Shown: positions 11,729-24,000 of the stretch, in pieces | Position numbering within the stretch: the stretch's first letter is position 1 | How the letters are laid out: each line of letters starts with the position of its first letter | NCBI GenBank assembly: GCA_013339895.1 | Contig: JABACO010000017.1 | Location: forward strand, 5,308,750 to 5,372,749 | Direction: 5' to 3' | DNA length: 64,000 nt | Origin: Ephydatia muelleri | Lineage: Eukaryota > Porifera > Demospongiae > Spongillida > Spongillidae | Notes under the pieces: model-generated | What the model was told of the DNA's origin: nothing | The model's input: only the letters and a program-made list of their open reading frames with translations | The model's database searches: none | Program-made: the position numbers and the translations under genes

Positions 11729-13716
11729 TATGTACTTGCTATAGCGCTATGATGATGGATACATATATTAATTTTAATACTGAACAAGTTCAATCCCACG
11801 GCGCGGGAAAACGTTTCTGGCATAAAAATCACATGCTCCGTGTACATGACGTCTGTATATGCATGGAATGGACCAATGAAATACAGAGTGCACTCACGGG
11901 CTTAATTTTCTTGCCATATTGTTACGGAATTGTGATTTTCTGAAATAGATCAATTGTTCCTCGTTAATTGGAGTAGTGGTCCGCCGGAGCCATGCATGCT
12001 TTCCACGTGTGGGCTTCTTGGCTTCGCGTGCTTGATTGAAAGATCAAAAGGGCATCAATACTTTGGTATTGAAGTTAGTTTTTGTATATTAGAAAGTCTA
12101 ATCGCCAACGGATGAGAGATACAACGCGGGTGTCGCTTACATCGCGCGAAAATATATAACCTTGCGATTCCTTTATATATTTACTCTAAATTTCATTCCT
12201 TCACTTTACTGTCTACAACCATCTTTAGTCTACCTGGAGAAGATAATTTTTTTTAATGCAAGTTCACTACACTCCTTACAGTGAAATGTAATTAAAATTG
12301 CTTAAGATACAATATCTATTCCGTCCCTTCTACCAATTCCACGCAGTATAGATTGTGTATTTTGACAAAATTCAAATTACTGACGTAGACTTTATTCCAG
12401 AGTGACTTGTCTGAGTTAGCTTTCTTTGGACACTTTACTCCTGAGTAAGTGTCCAGGAAGACCGTTTACTACTGAAAGGGACACTTGATATCAAAGTATC
12501 TTGTCCTAGGGGGACAGGTTACTCCAAACAGGTATCAATTATCAAATTGAGTTTCCAACTCCAGATTAAGTGTTGCTTAATTTGACAATTTTTATGTGAT
12601 ATTTTATTAATGGGGCATAAAACGTTGAAGAAATACTTAGCAATAAATTACCATTCAATCTTACTGGATTGAAATACTTTACACGTACGTTAATTGTTAC
12701 TGTTTATGAATACTTTCGTACTTGGATAGTGAGCATTATGCACAACAAGCATCATATATATCTGTATAATTCATATCCAGAAATTCCAATACATCGAGAG
12801 GACATCAATGCGTTTTAAGTTGAAAATATTTTCCGATTGCATTAGTGGATAGAGAAAAATCGGAAAGTCATAATGATATATATTGTATGGCATGTGCACT
12901 GAAAGGAACAGTGCTAAAAATTGTCAAAGAAAAAGTAATTAGTACTTGCTGTCGTTGCGGTCAGTATGTACTGCAGTAAGTCGTTGCTTTACATCACGAA
13001 GTAGTTTTATTACTAAATTTAATGTAAGCACGCGATCTCAGATCGGTCTTCGACATAATAACCATTTGCGGATATGCTTCTAAGTCGGAGGTGGCAACTG
13101 AGCTTTATAGCCGCGCCTCAATCTGTCTTTGATCAGCCAACACACGTTCAATCCTGGCCCGCTTCTACTAGTACCGGTACCTTGAACTGTACTCGTACTT
13201 GTAAGTAATCTGGCATAGCATACCCTCCGCAAAATAAACGTGGCTGTGACACGCCAGACTGGCGTGTAAGTGTGTCTCATTTTTTTCTGCACCATGGCCA
13301 CGCATCAAACGTTGAAACTGGTTGATATTTCTGTTAACTGAGGCTGACTGCATCTGCAGATCTATTACGGGCTTCCGGTCACACGACTCAGTCTTGTTTG
13401 GCTTCCTCAGCAGTTTGAGCTTTCACTGTACAGCATGCAGTCACTCTTAGAAAAGCCTGCAAGTATAAGATCTTCATACCTCTACCACACACACATGCAC
13501 ATGGCTCTATGTATGCATACATGTAGCTGCTTGCCTACAACTTTGTCTCCCTCCCCAGGCCTCTCCCCCCTCGCACACTCTAATCGTATGTCCCAACGTG
13601 TGTATGCCAGTGTGCCCCGATGTATGCCTATTTCCAGGTATGGCCTAATACACATAATACCATGCCTTCCCATATCCGAACGCCCTTCTCCAAAAGCCTT
13701 GTCAACGCGTGGGTGC
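11729..13716. other. No gene seen
   Basis: Non-coding by inspection. An inverted word pair, ggacactttactc and gagtaagtgtcc, lies at 12429-12455. Short open frames at 13080-13353 show no motif. Confidence 0.4.
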
Positions 13717-13724
13717 GTGGTATG

Positions 13725-14047
13725 TAGGGTTTGTATCCGGATAGTTGTAAAAGTACGGATTATTTGGAAACCGACTTTTTTCCCCACAATCCGGAATCCG
13801 GTATCCGACATTTTCGAATCCGGATTATTCGGATAATTGATAACCATTAAAACCATAGACACTTTTACGTTAAAACCAAATGGCGGATGAAAAGAGAGCG
13901 TTCAAAGACGGGTGATTCGTGGTTTGCAAATGGGACGCTGACACTGACGACGGTGGAAGAGAGAATTTGCTACCTGTGCGCCTCGCGTGTGTGTGTGTGT
14001 GGTGTGTGTGTGGTGTGGGTGTGTGTGTGGTGTGTGTGTGTGTGTGT

Positions 14048-14088
<41 letters not shown>

Positions 14089-14628
14089 TGTGTTGTGTTG
14101 TTGGGTGTGTGAGGTGTGTGTGTGTGTGTGAGGTGTGTGTGTGTGAGGTATGTGTGTGTGTATGCATGTGTATGTGTACAGTGTGTGTTTGAGGTGTGTG
14201 TGTGTGTGTGTGTGTGTGTAGTGAGAGCAATACATGGAATATCTTTTGGTGACAAGAAAAGATAATGTTCTAGTGAGCGAATTGATTGATGGAGAACCGT
14301 CGATGTCTAAGGGTTGTTGAAAGTGTTGGTAGCCACAACAATTGACTGCTGGTCGTTAACCAGCAATCGAGCTTGGAAATAAACGTTCATTGGCCTTTCC
14401 ATTGCAATTTTGAGTATGTATATTGCATATCATGTAATTTCATACGATTCATTAGTACATGCAGGCATGATGCAGCATGTATCATCAAGATTGTTAATGA
14501 ATTAATAATCCGGATAAATCCGGATTATCCGGATTCCGGAATCCGCTCTAATTTAAAGCGGAATCCGCTCTAATTTAAAGCGGAATCCGGAATCCGGATA
14601 GTAATATTGCCAACGGATACAAACCCTA
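13725..14628. mobile_element. Non-autonomous hAT element with perfect 8-bp duplication
   Basis: The ends are TAGGGTTTGTATCCG (from 13725) and its reverse complement (to 14628). They are bracketed by identical octamers GTGGTATG at 13717-13724 and 14629-14636. The TA(G)GG-type ends and the 8-bp duplication fit hAT. Subterminal DNA is built from ATCCGGATTATCCGG steps in both orientations. The centre holds a long GT microsatellite instead of a transposase. The 904-bp copy is intact at its ends and must have relied on a transposase made elsewhere. Confidence 0.88.
13986..14220 (+). repeat. (GT)n microsatellite
   Basis: About 230 bases of GT with G-rich interruptions (ggtgtg, gaggtgtg). It generates long artefactual Thr/His and Cys/Val reading frames on both strands. 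Confidence 0.95.
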
Positions 14629-14636
14629 GTGGTATG

Positions 14637-16601
14637 TATGTGCGTGTTGCATGCGTGTGTATGTGCGTGTCACAAAGGGCAGATCGAAAGCTTGCGTTTG
14701 TCTTGATGTATAAGTGTATTGTCAACGTACGCACATACAATAATGGTGGATTGACAGTTGAGTAGTATGCATGTACAAGCCTTCTTATAGGCACATATGC
14801 ATAAACGCAAGAGTAATCGGTACACACAGAGTGTAATACGTACTATAGTAACTGACCTTGTATATGATAAAAAAATTACTTGAGGAGTTAGTTATAAATA
14901 TCTTGCAGAAAATATAAATGAGCTGTTATTGTTATTGCGTCAAATTATGCAATTAACGTTAACGTGATGCTTTAATTTTCCAAATGGGGCCGGGGAACGA
15001 GCAAGGGTGTTACAAGAGTAGCGCATTTCCGCCATTTTAATAATAATATTGAATCATGAGCCATTATAATATAAATCTCCAGGAACCGACAGGTTAAAGG
15101 TAAAAAATGTTTCCACCACAGCAAAACACACTGGTGTATAATGGACCAGAATCTGTTGCCGCAAGTGAAAATTCCACAGGAGTCAAGATTTATAGCTGGT
15201 GGTACTTGTTTACTATTTTGCCTCCAGGAACCAAAACTTTCAATATAAAGGGGTGATTTTCTTTTTAGAATCTAAGACAGAGGATACTGAGCAACAAAAT
15301 TCCGTTGCCGCAAGTGAAGTATCCTTTTGGAGTAGTTAACAATTATCAAATACAGGTTGTTGCTCTACATAATTAACATTCTATAAAAACGGATCACGGA
15401 TAATTCACACAAAAAAATCGTATTATGTCTTCTTAATATGCACAACAGAAATCATGTGATTGAATCTCAGAAACATAACTTTTACAACTTTGGTGACCGC
15501 TCATTTCTACATATGTCAAATGGCACATGTGCATATCAATGTGAATAATGCAAATTTGATTCTAACATTGGCTCTCGTTCATATCATTTTGCCTTCATCT
15601 CTACTCCTGTTTGGTCTTTCATTCAGCTGGCTAACCAGTTCTGTTACTCTTTCATGCAACACCATGGGATTTCGTCCATTTTTAACGGCGAAAGATTGGA
15701 ATGGTTGAATGAGTGGAACAAATCAGTTTATATATAACTCCGCATAGCAATGTATGGACCTCATGTTTCCTGATACGAGTCAAAATTTTTCTTATCTGGA
15801 ATCGAATCTTACATGCAGTATAACCGCTATTAGTACTTGGAGCTCAGCGAAATGGTGATAACAATGTATTTTGATTAAAGTCGAATATTTCTTCAGAAAA
15901 CACAATCTTATACTACAGCCCTTGTGTTGCCGCGATACGGAAACGATCACTGTATCGTCGGTTATATCCTGTATGGCATCATGCAGGCATCGATAATCGA
16001 CGTAGTTAGATATTGACAAAATTAGTCGATAACTCATTTATTAATATTTACGTGTGCAAATTATTAATAAATGGATTTAACTTCTAGCTCCATCACTAGT
16101 ACGACGGCGAGGAACGCACAGAGCTGGGACTGGAAGGCACTTTAGTTTGGAAAGGCAGCCTTCATTACCGCTCGCGAAATGCAAGCATTGTTTTAAATGT
16201 GTGTCTCATTCACGTGGCAATACGACCAACATGGCTAGACACATCAGCGGCAACACGGAGAGTTGTGGCGTTATGTAGATAATTTTGATAAGGCTACATA
16301 TGAGCTGCGCTGTATGACCGTGAGGAAATCTCAAAGCCCCTAGTAGCCAACCCGAGATGCTGCCTAACGTGAGAGGAGGCTGATCTGAAGGAGACAAACG
16401 ATTTGTTGGTCAATGCCATAGTTTAGGGGTCTACTGCCTATGTGTGTAGTGGACAATCCATTTCTATGACAATTTGTCGAAAAAGTTTTCTTGACACTTC
16501 TTTGCAACTAACACATCGAACTAAATTAACTGAGATGGTTGACACAAAGTAGCGAGAATTATATAGGTCAATTAGTTGGTACGTTGATATATGGCATGCC
16601 A
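14637..16601. other. No gene seen
   Basis: Non-coding by inspection. The phrase gttgccgcaagtgaa occurs twice (about 15157 and 15303), a short dispersed repeat. The stretch ends at the sequence gap. Confidence 0.4.
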
Positions 16602-17601
16602 NNNNNNNNNNNNNNNNNNNNNNNNNNNNNNNNNNNNNNNNNNNNNNNNNNNNNNNNNNNNNNNNNNNNNNNNNNNNNNNNNNNNNNNNNNNNNNNNNNN
16701 NNNNNNNNNNNNNNNNNNNNNNNNNNNNNNNNNNNNNNNNNNNNNNNNNNNNNNNNNNNNNNNNNNNNNNNNNNNNNNNNNNNNNNNNNNNNNNNNNNNN
16801 NNNNNNNNNNNNNNNNNNNNNNNNNNNNNNNNNNNNNNNNNNNNNNNNNNNNNNNNNNNNNNNNNNNNNNNNNNNNNNNNNNNNNNNNNNNNNNNNNNNN
16901 NNNNNNNNNNNNNNNNNNNNNNNNNNNNNNNNNNNNNNNNNNNNNNNNNNNNNNNNNNNNNNNNNNNNNNNNNNNNNNNNNNNNNNNNNNNNNNNNNNNN
17001 NNNNNNNNNNNNNNNNNNNNNNNNNNNNNNNNNNNNNNNNNNNNNNNNNNNNNNNNNNNNNNNNNNNNNNNNNNNNNNNNNNNNNNNNNNNNNNNNNNNN
17101 NNNNNNNNNNNNNNNNNNNNNNNNNNNNNNNNNNNNNNNNNNNNNNNNNNNNNNNNNNNNNNNNNNNNNNNNNNNNNNNNNNNNNNNNNNNNNNNNNNNN
17201 NNNNNNNNNNNNNNNNNNNNNNNNNNNNNNNNNNNNNNNNNNNNNNNNNNNNNNNNNNNNNNNNNNNNNNNNNNNNNNNNNNNNNNNNNNNNNNNNNNNN
17301 NNNNNNNNNNNNNNNNNNNNNNNNNNNNNNNNNNNNNNNNNNNNNNNNNNNNNNNNNNNNNNNNNNNNNNNNNNNNNNNNNNNNNNNNNNNNNNNNNNNN
17401 NNNNNNNNNNNNNNNNNNNNNNNNNNNNNNNNNNNNNNNNNNNNNNNNNNNNNNNNNNNNNNNNNNNNNNNNNNNNNNNNNNNNNNNNNNNNNNNNNNNN
17501 NNNNNNNNNNNNNNNNNNNNNNNNNNNNNNNNNNNNNNNNNNNNNNNNNNNNNNNNNNNNNNNNNNNNNNNNNNNNNNNNNNNNNNNNNNNNNNNNNNNN
17601 N
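16602..17601. other. Assembly gap, exactly 1,000 N
   Basis: A run of 1,000 N. The round number indicates a placeholder of unknown true length. Reading frames drawn across it are meaningless. Confidence 0.98.
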
Positions 17602-19535
17602 GAGCGCGTGGACCAGAAGTAGCTAAGTGCTTCTTAGCACTCCAGAACAAATTAAGACGGTAAATTACAAGAAGCTTTTAGACAACCATAGACGTCTGTA
17701 CGTTGGAAAACGTATGTAACGTATTTGATTGTTATCAAACATGGACACGATAATATTAATTTTCTAAGTATAAATAATGCCTTTTCGCTTTCATCTTGTG
17801 AGCAGCAGATCAACAACATAGGACATACCAATGGTATTGTTATTGTAATGTCAGGAAAACACTCTGGACCACTTTGTGTATTGGCACCAGCCTTGTTGCC
17901 ATGACGACTTTGTCTAGGTAGCTTAGAACCTTTCCAATATGTAAGGACTGGGGACCCAAAGACCTTATAAACACCTACCTGTATCAAATTAGGGGCAGCT
18001 CATGAACACAGGTACAATGTGACCTAGTTCCAACCAACAGCCTCCATGTCCAGGACGGGTTTTGGGTTTTACTGATGTCATGCTGGCTGTAAGCTAAGAC
18101 AAGGCCTTTTAAACGTACGGCGTTGAAGACACATTGTAAAAGTGCGTGGGTGCGATTTGACGACGTAGGCACCTTTGGCGCCCCCCTCCTCCCTCCCCAA
18201 CCACAAGGGGTGTATATGGGCCGAAGGAAGGTGTCGGACGAGTGCGATTTGGGTGCCTTCGGCACCACCCTAAACCCTAAGGGCCTTCGGCCCACCCTCT
18301 AATAAGCGAAGCTACTAACGTAAGAGTTTTTAGTGTGGCGCAAAGGCGCCATGTATGGGCCCAAGGCCCCACAATGGTGAACTATCGTTTTTTTTTTTGT
18401 TTTTTTTTCCTTGGCGGGTGGAATTTGACAAGTTGGGCGCGCCACCCTAAACCCTAAGGGCATTCGGCCGCTAATACAAGTACTCAGAACTTCGTGCGTA
18501 CGTATCATCGTCGATTAGGCGTCTTCCACATTTTTTCCACCCATCACATGGCGATATATGGTACAAGAGTACAACACAACTGAAGAACAGTTCACAAGCA
18601 CAGAGGCTGCCGTCGAGTCTAATAAAAATAAACCAAATTAGTGTGCGCCGCGCCATGACATCATCATTAACGCGCGCGCGCCCCGTAACATTACTAGAAA
18701 TTTTTGGACCCGACCTTATGAGTAATAAATTACCCACTTGTAGTATCTTTGGAGGAAGTATATGCACTGCATGTGTACGTCTGAGTTTGCAGATATGTCT
18801 GGTTTAATGCTGACTATTCCGTTAATAAAGAATGTTGCAACAGAGAACTTGATTTTTAGAGAACAACGTGGATGTTGCATTTTGCACTGCTGACTGGTAA
18901 ACTCTAAAACTGGTTGATTATTATTACTTTCTGCTATTCATCCTTTATAGAATGATCATCTTGTAATGAAAAATTGGCTGTAGCTGGGTAAGTTATGTTT
19001 TTGATTAAACTGAACTAGACAGTGGTGGAATAGATCTAGTGTGAACTTTGGATTGGAATGTGTGTTGCAGTGAGAATGCATCATGAGAATGGGAATGAAA
19101 TTTGCGTGGCATTAAATGTGGTTACATGGACCTGATCTTGAACAACTTTAATTTAGATCCATTCACCCACTTGACCAATGATGTTGGAATTGCTATGGAC
19201 TTAAGAGAAAAAAACCATTTCCACAGTTTTCTACTATAGTGTAGGGTCCCACTCACTTAGAATCTAATTTTCCACCCTTCCTTTTCTTTCTTCGCATTTC
19301 TCTCATTAGCATCCTTGCACCTTTTTCGTAGTGTTTAGCATCGTACTGAAGCGTTTGTTTTGCCTTCATAAATGATTATCAATACAATCATTATTATCAG
19401 TACGAGCACATATTCAAACATACCTGGGCAACTTTGATGTTTGTCTTCAATGAGATCAAGATAATCTGCCTCTCTATTGACAGCAAAGCAATTTGATCCC
19501 CATACCAATGGCTGAAATACTAGCTGTGATTAGTT
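17602..19535. other. Non-coding; GC-rich repeat pair at 18171-18478
   Basis: A GC-rich block contains the phrase caccctaaaccctaagggc twice (about 18265 and 18443), each followed by ttcggcc. It also has hairpin words such as ggtgccttcggcacc. It resembles the end region of an unidentified mobile repeat. No gene is recognised on either side. Confidence 0.4.
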
Positions 19536-20330
19536 ACATGATAAGCTTTAATACCTGTTGCTGATATCAAATGATGAGTCTACATTTATCTGGATTGGTA
19601 AGACAGCTTTGCCACTGAAAATAACTTCAAAAGGAGAGTAGAACGTTGACTCGTGGCAAAAGGTATTATAAGCAAAAACTGCTGTGTCAATATATTCATC
19701 CCACTAATCTTTCTGATCCACAACTGCCTTTGCAAGCATATTCTGAAGTGCTTTCATCCAAGCCATTTGACTGTGTAATTCAGCCGGACAGTTTGCTCAG
19801 TTTTAACAAGTCAGCATGCTTGACTGTTGGTACATGTACCTGCCACTCACCTTGAAGTAGGCCACCAATTAGAACCAACACAGGCTTAAGTTATTGTGCC
19901 GGTTGCATTTTACATACCAAAACATTACTCACCTGTGGGTGTTATGGTGTAAAAAAGTTGTGCTTGATCCCTAGTTTGACCATCACTGCTTTTTTCAATC
20001 TGTTTCTGAATTTAGTACCATTGTCAGATGTCAGCAGCATTCTTGGCAAGCCCATTCTCATGAAAATCTACAGGGCAAATGAAAGATCCAACCCAAAGTA
20101 GTAAAAAATGAAATTAAAGCAATGCAATGAGAAAACCATCATATATGCCTTGAGCACAACAACACGGGTCCTGATAAAAAGATATAGCCTTAAACAGGGT
20201 GTTGGCAAATGCTTCTTTTCAGCCCATTTAAAGAAGTAGTCTGCCAGTGTTAAAATGTCCCTATTGCAACATGTACCCAGGTTTTCCCATCACTTTTCTC
20301 TGAACGTATATTTCTCCATTTCTCATAGGC
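19536..20330 (-). pseudogene. Second Ginger/KRBA2-like integrase relic
   Basis: Minus-strand fragments fall in integrase order. A DYFFKWAEKKHLP block lies near 20225. MRMGLPRMLLTSDNGTKF, with the second catalytic Asp, lies near 20000-20065. LGIKHNFFTP lies near 19960. A WDEYIDTAVFAYNT block, then FEVIFSGKAVLPIQ, lies near 19580-19690. These match the integrase core and C-terminal part of Ginger/KRBA2-like proteins. At least one intron-like GT/AG gap is visible. It is degraded with several breaks, and I could not place its ends. Confidence 0.65.
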
Positions 20331-20513
20331 AGTGCATCAGCCTTCCTTCTAATGGATCTTTTTCTGTTTAAATAACACGATACGGCGTAATTCCCGTTGT
20401 CTTGTATAATGTGCCTGCTCCAGCAGATCATCTTTTGACATGAAAATCACATGCAAAATGTCACGTGAGACAAGTTAAATTTGTCCGCCGGACCATTTTG
20501 AGCAATCCATTTT

Positions 20514-20638
20514 CAGGGCCGTAGGCAAAGGGGGGCTGAGATGATATTCACTATCCATTTTCGCCATAAAGGTAATAGTAAGACCATAAATGGTGAAAAT
20601 TGATAGTGAATATCATCTCAGCCTTGTCTACGGCTCTG
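20514..20638. mobile_element. 125-bp fold-back MITE
   Basis: The left arm starts cagggccgtaggcaa and continues ggctgagatgatattc. The right arm is its near-perfect reverse complement ending ttgtctacggctctg. The copy is flanked by direct repeats of atttt (20509-20513 and 20639-20643). The CAG-type ends suggest a hAT-mobilised MITE, but the 5-bp duplication is short for that family. Confidence 0.75.
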
Positions 20639-21094
20639 ATTTTGGTCCAACTTTGACAAGTTGACAGCTCCAACAATGCTAAGTCAAATATTCGCGTAAT
20701 CGCATATTGGAGGGATTGTATACGTTCAAGACTGTATTTGAGTCGTCCCACAGAATGTGCGCGACATCACTTGTCAGATTGGTGACCGCGTATACCACTT
20801 CCAACAATCAATACCAACCATTTACCAGCAGGACTTCTAGCCGTTCTAGGAGAGACCGTTTAATACACAATATGATATAACAGCATGCACTTTACCACTG
20901 CACCAAACAACCACACAATGGTTTGGTTCGTTCGCTTAACAAAGTAACACTTACATGTATCATCACATGCGAAAGCCCGTACATGAATGACTGACTGATC
21001 AGGCACGCACATCATTCATTCAGGTATCGACAATTAGTTCAAAGTCGGAAGTCCACAGTGATCTTACTAACTGTGGCGAACTGAACTGTTAGTT

Positions 21095-24000
21095 CACGGC
21101 TGTTTGCTCTCATTGAAATTGTGGAAAATAGGCCCTACGCCCCAAAATTTTGAAATGTTCCGGTAGTCCCATAGCAACGAGCCAGACAACCGATGCCCTT
21201 TGGAATGTGCTGTACATAAAGTACAAGAAGTACAATGAACACCTAAAATCCATATTGTAGTTGAGAATCACCTCTAACCTTTATAAAACATCATAAACCA
21301 CGTGATCTACTGACAGTTTTGGCGCTCGAAAACAATCGACCGTCGATCTGCTTATACGGACCTCGTGGGCTTGATATATGATACCTACCCTCTGGAAGTT
21401 GACTAGGCTCCAGCTTAACATTCACGCTAAGGTACAAAGAAAGTGCTACCTCTTTCTTACCAAGACCAAGACGGACGAATTTTCGTTTTCAAGCTATTGG
21501 AAAAGCGCCATTTTTACGGGTGAGATTTGTTGTATGAGTAACTATATATGCAAGCATTATTTTGTCTCCGACTTTTCATGTTCATTGATGATTCAAAGGA
21601 CATATATGTATAATGGTTTGACTGTCATCATTTACTTCTTCCTTTTCTTTGGTGGTGGTATAGCTGCCACATTGTGTGGTGCAATGCTAACTAAGCGTTC
21701 TGCTACTATGCATTTTAACTGATGTACCTTGCCCTTTATGGCACTATACGCTCTAGCTAAATTGCTAAACTTAGCATGTATAGATTCAGCACCCTGCTCC
21801 CCAAGTAGGCCGAATCCCACATGAGTAGACCTTGCCCACTGCACAGCATGGTCCTCAACCTTATGCATCTTAATAGGTATTGTGCCCTTTGGAAAGTTTG
21901 TCCGAAAGAGCTCCATGAACTCCTGCACAGATTGTTCTGTTTAAAACACATTGTAATGACAACAGTGAACATACAGAAGAACGGATGTATTACCTACCTA
22001 GTTCATGGACTTGAGCCTCATCTATGAAGTTTTGGTCATAAATTGAATGGCATTTTGCAAACTTTGAAAATGCATTTTTAAAAATCATAGTCCTGGTTGC
22101 AACCATTTCAGATTTTTGAGGCAGGCTGCTTTCAGCCAATTTGCAAATAGCACTGCACAATGTGTTGATGTTTGGGAGCTAGAAGAGTGTTAATTAGTAG
22201 CACACATCTTGTGTTATTACCTCTGTTACCTTAAGAGTTTTGTGTACATGGTTACCAACAAAGGTGCCACCAAAGTATTGTTGCCGATGAACACCAATCG
22301 ACTGTAAATCCATGTCTAGCTCTTTGACAAAAGGGCCTTCATTTAAAGGAAACTCCCTTGTAACAACTGCAGTGCTAGCAGCTATCTTGGTTTCCTAAGG
22401 GTGCATATTAACTCTGATGCATCCTTTATTTTTCTTACCAGTTGCTTTACAATTTTAGATGTTGGTGTAGTAGATCTGCAGTCAGTGGATTGGACTCTCC
22501 AATGAGCACAGCCATGTAAGTGGCCAACTGCTGTAAAACTGATTCAGATTGTTTGCTTCCTGTAGCTCAACTTTGTACTGGTGAAGCCTTCGCAACTCTT
22601 GGCTGTACAAAGAGTACCTAGACTGGTCCACTTCAGTGTGGTAGAAGGCTAGCTCCAAGTCTAGACTGTGGCAAAAATCTTCAAACAATTCAAAGAGCTT
22701 TGTAAAAATCCCCATAGTGATATGAAGGCCAGGTGGGCAGATCTATTTTAGTACAATGTAAATACATTAGCATGCATATCATGACTGAGTACCCGTTCAG
22801 TAGGGATGTCAAAGATGGGTTCAAAGATACAATTATAAAACTGTTGGACTGTTTTCCTGACTCCACCTGATGCAAGATATTTTTGATGGTGAGTGTGGAT
22901 TGAATGTAGGGATCTGGGTGGAGCATGGCCACGTGCTGAGAGAGGCATTGCCATATTCTTGTTGGGGATTAAGCAATACAAGCATGGATATGATCCTGTT
23001 GTGTATGAGACATCACTGTGAGCTAATGATGGTGTACTATCCACATACCACAAGCTCCAGACAATCCATACATCGTGGATAGGAATTCGTAATCACCACA
23101 CAAAAAAACCTTGACTGTATACCCCCTAGGTAACATGTATGGATGCAATTCTCACACTTGAGCATCCTACTGTACAATAATGCTCACCTCCATGTCATTC
23201 CCTGTAGGTGTTCCACTTGCTCCTTGTATCGCTCAAGGGCTATGTGCAAGTTGGTGTAGCTATCATCAGCCTCAAAACAACAAAACACACAGGTGTTGTT
23301 CACAGAGTTGGGAGCAGCAACATTGACGATCTGGAAGTTCATCTTGAATGTTCCGCTTCCTTTGTCCCCTCCCAGTTTTATCCATATCTCACTAGCTGGT
23401 ATAACACCATTGTGCCAGGTCAGCCTGCCAGCGCTGGTGCACAATATAAGGGTCATGTGGTGGTAATTAATGTTTGGTATAAACCATTACCGGTCATTCT
23501 CCTCCAATCGCTCAACAACCTTGAGGATCAAGTCAGGAATGAACACCAAAGGGGCTCCTCGAAACTCCTCTCCACCTGATGGTAGTGAGAAGGAAAATGG
23601 AGCAAGTTCTCCTTTTAGGTTTTCTCCAACTGCCTTCCTAGAAGCATGGCGCATTCTTTCCTCACATGCCAGGGAAATGTTTGATGCTTTCAGCCACCTG
23701 GGAAGACAGTTACATCACATTTGACAGTTAAGGTATGACTGTAATGCTTTATACCTTCGAAGTATTCGTATCTTGTTCCAGGGTATTGCAAGGTCCAATT
23801 TTTATAACATCAGAGATGCCAGCCTCCTTTAGCAAGGCCCTCCGTTGTTCATCTCCTAGTGAGAGCACTTCATTCTGAAGGAGCACAGATGGCTGTCCAC
23901 CACTAACAACCCTTCGAATGGCCTGCAACTCAGAGCATCTTGAATTGAGGGTTCTTGAACATACGGCTGTGGTTGAATTGTGAGGGTTTGTAATGCACAT

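Noticed and set aside
13870-14255. His/Thr-rich and Cys/Val-rich frames
   Set aside because: These are by-products of the GT microsatellite.
16539-17663. Frames spanning the N run
   Set aside because: They exist only because N codons were read as open.
18262-18470. ccctaaaccctaa, a plant-type telomere word
   Set aside because: It occurs only as part of a longer duplicated phrase and is not tandem, so it is not an interstitial telomere.
21069-21094. A chance or solo-LTR scrap reading TGTGGCGAACTGAACTG
   Set aside because: It is fully explained as the first 23 bases of the split 5' LTR, since both flanking duplications fit exactly.
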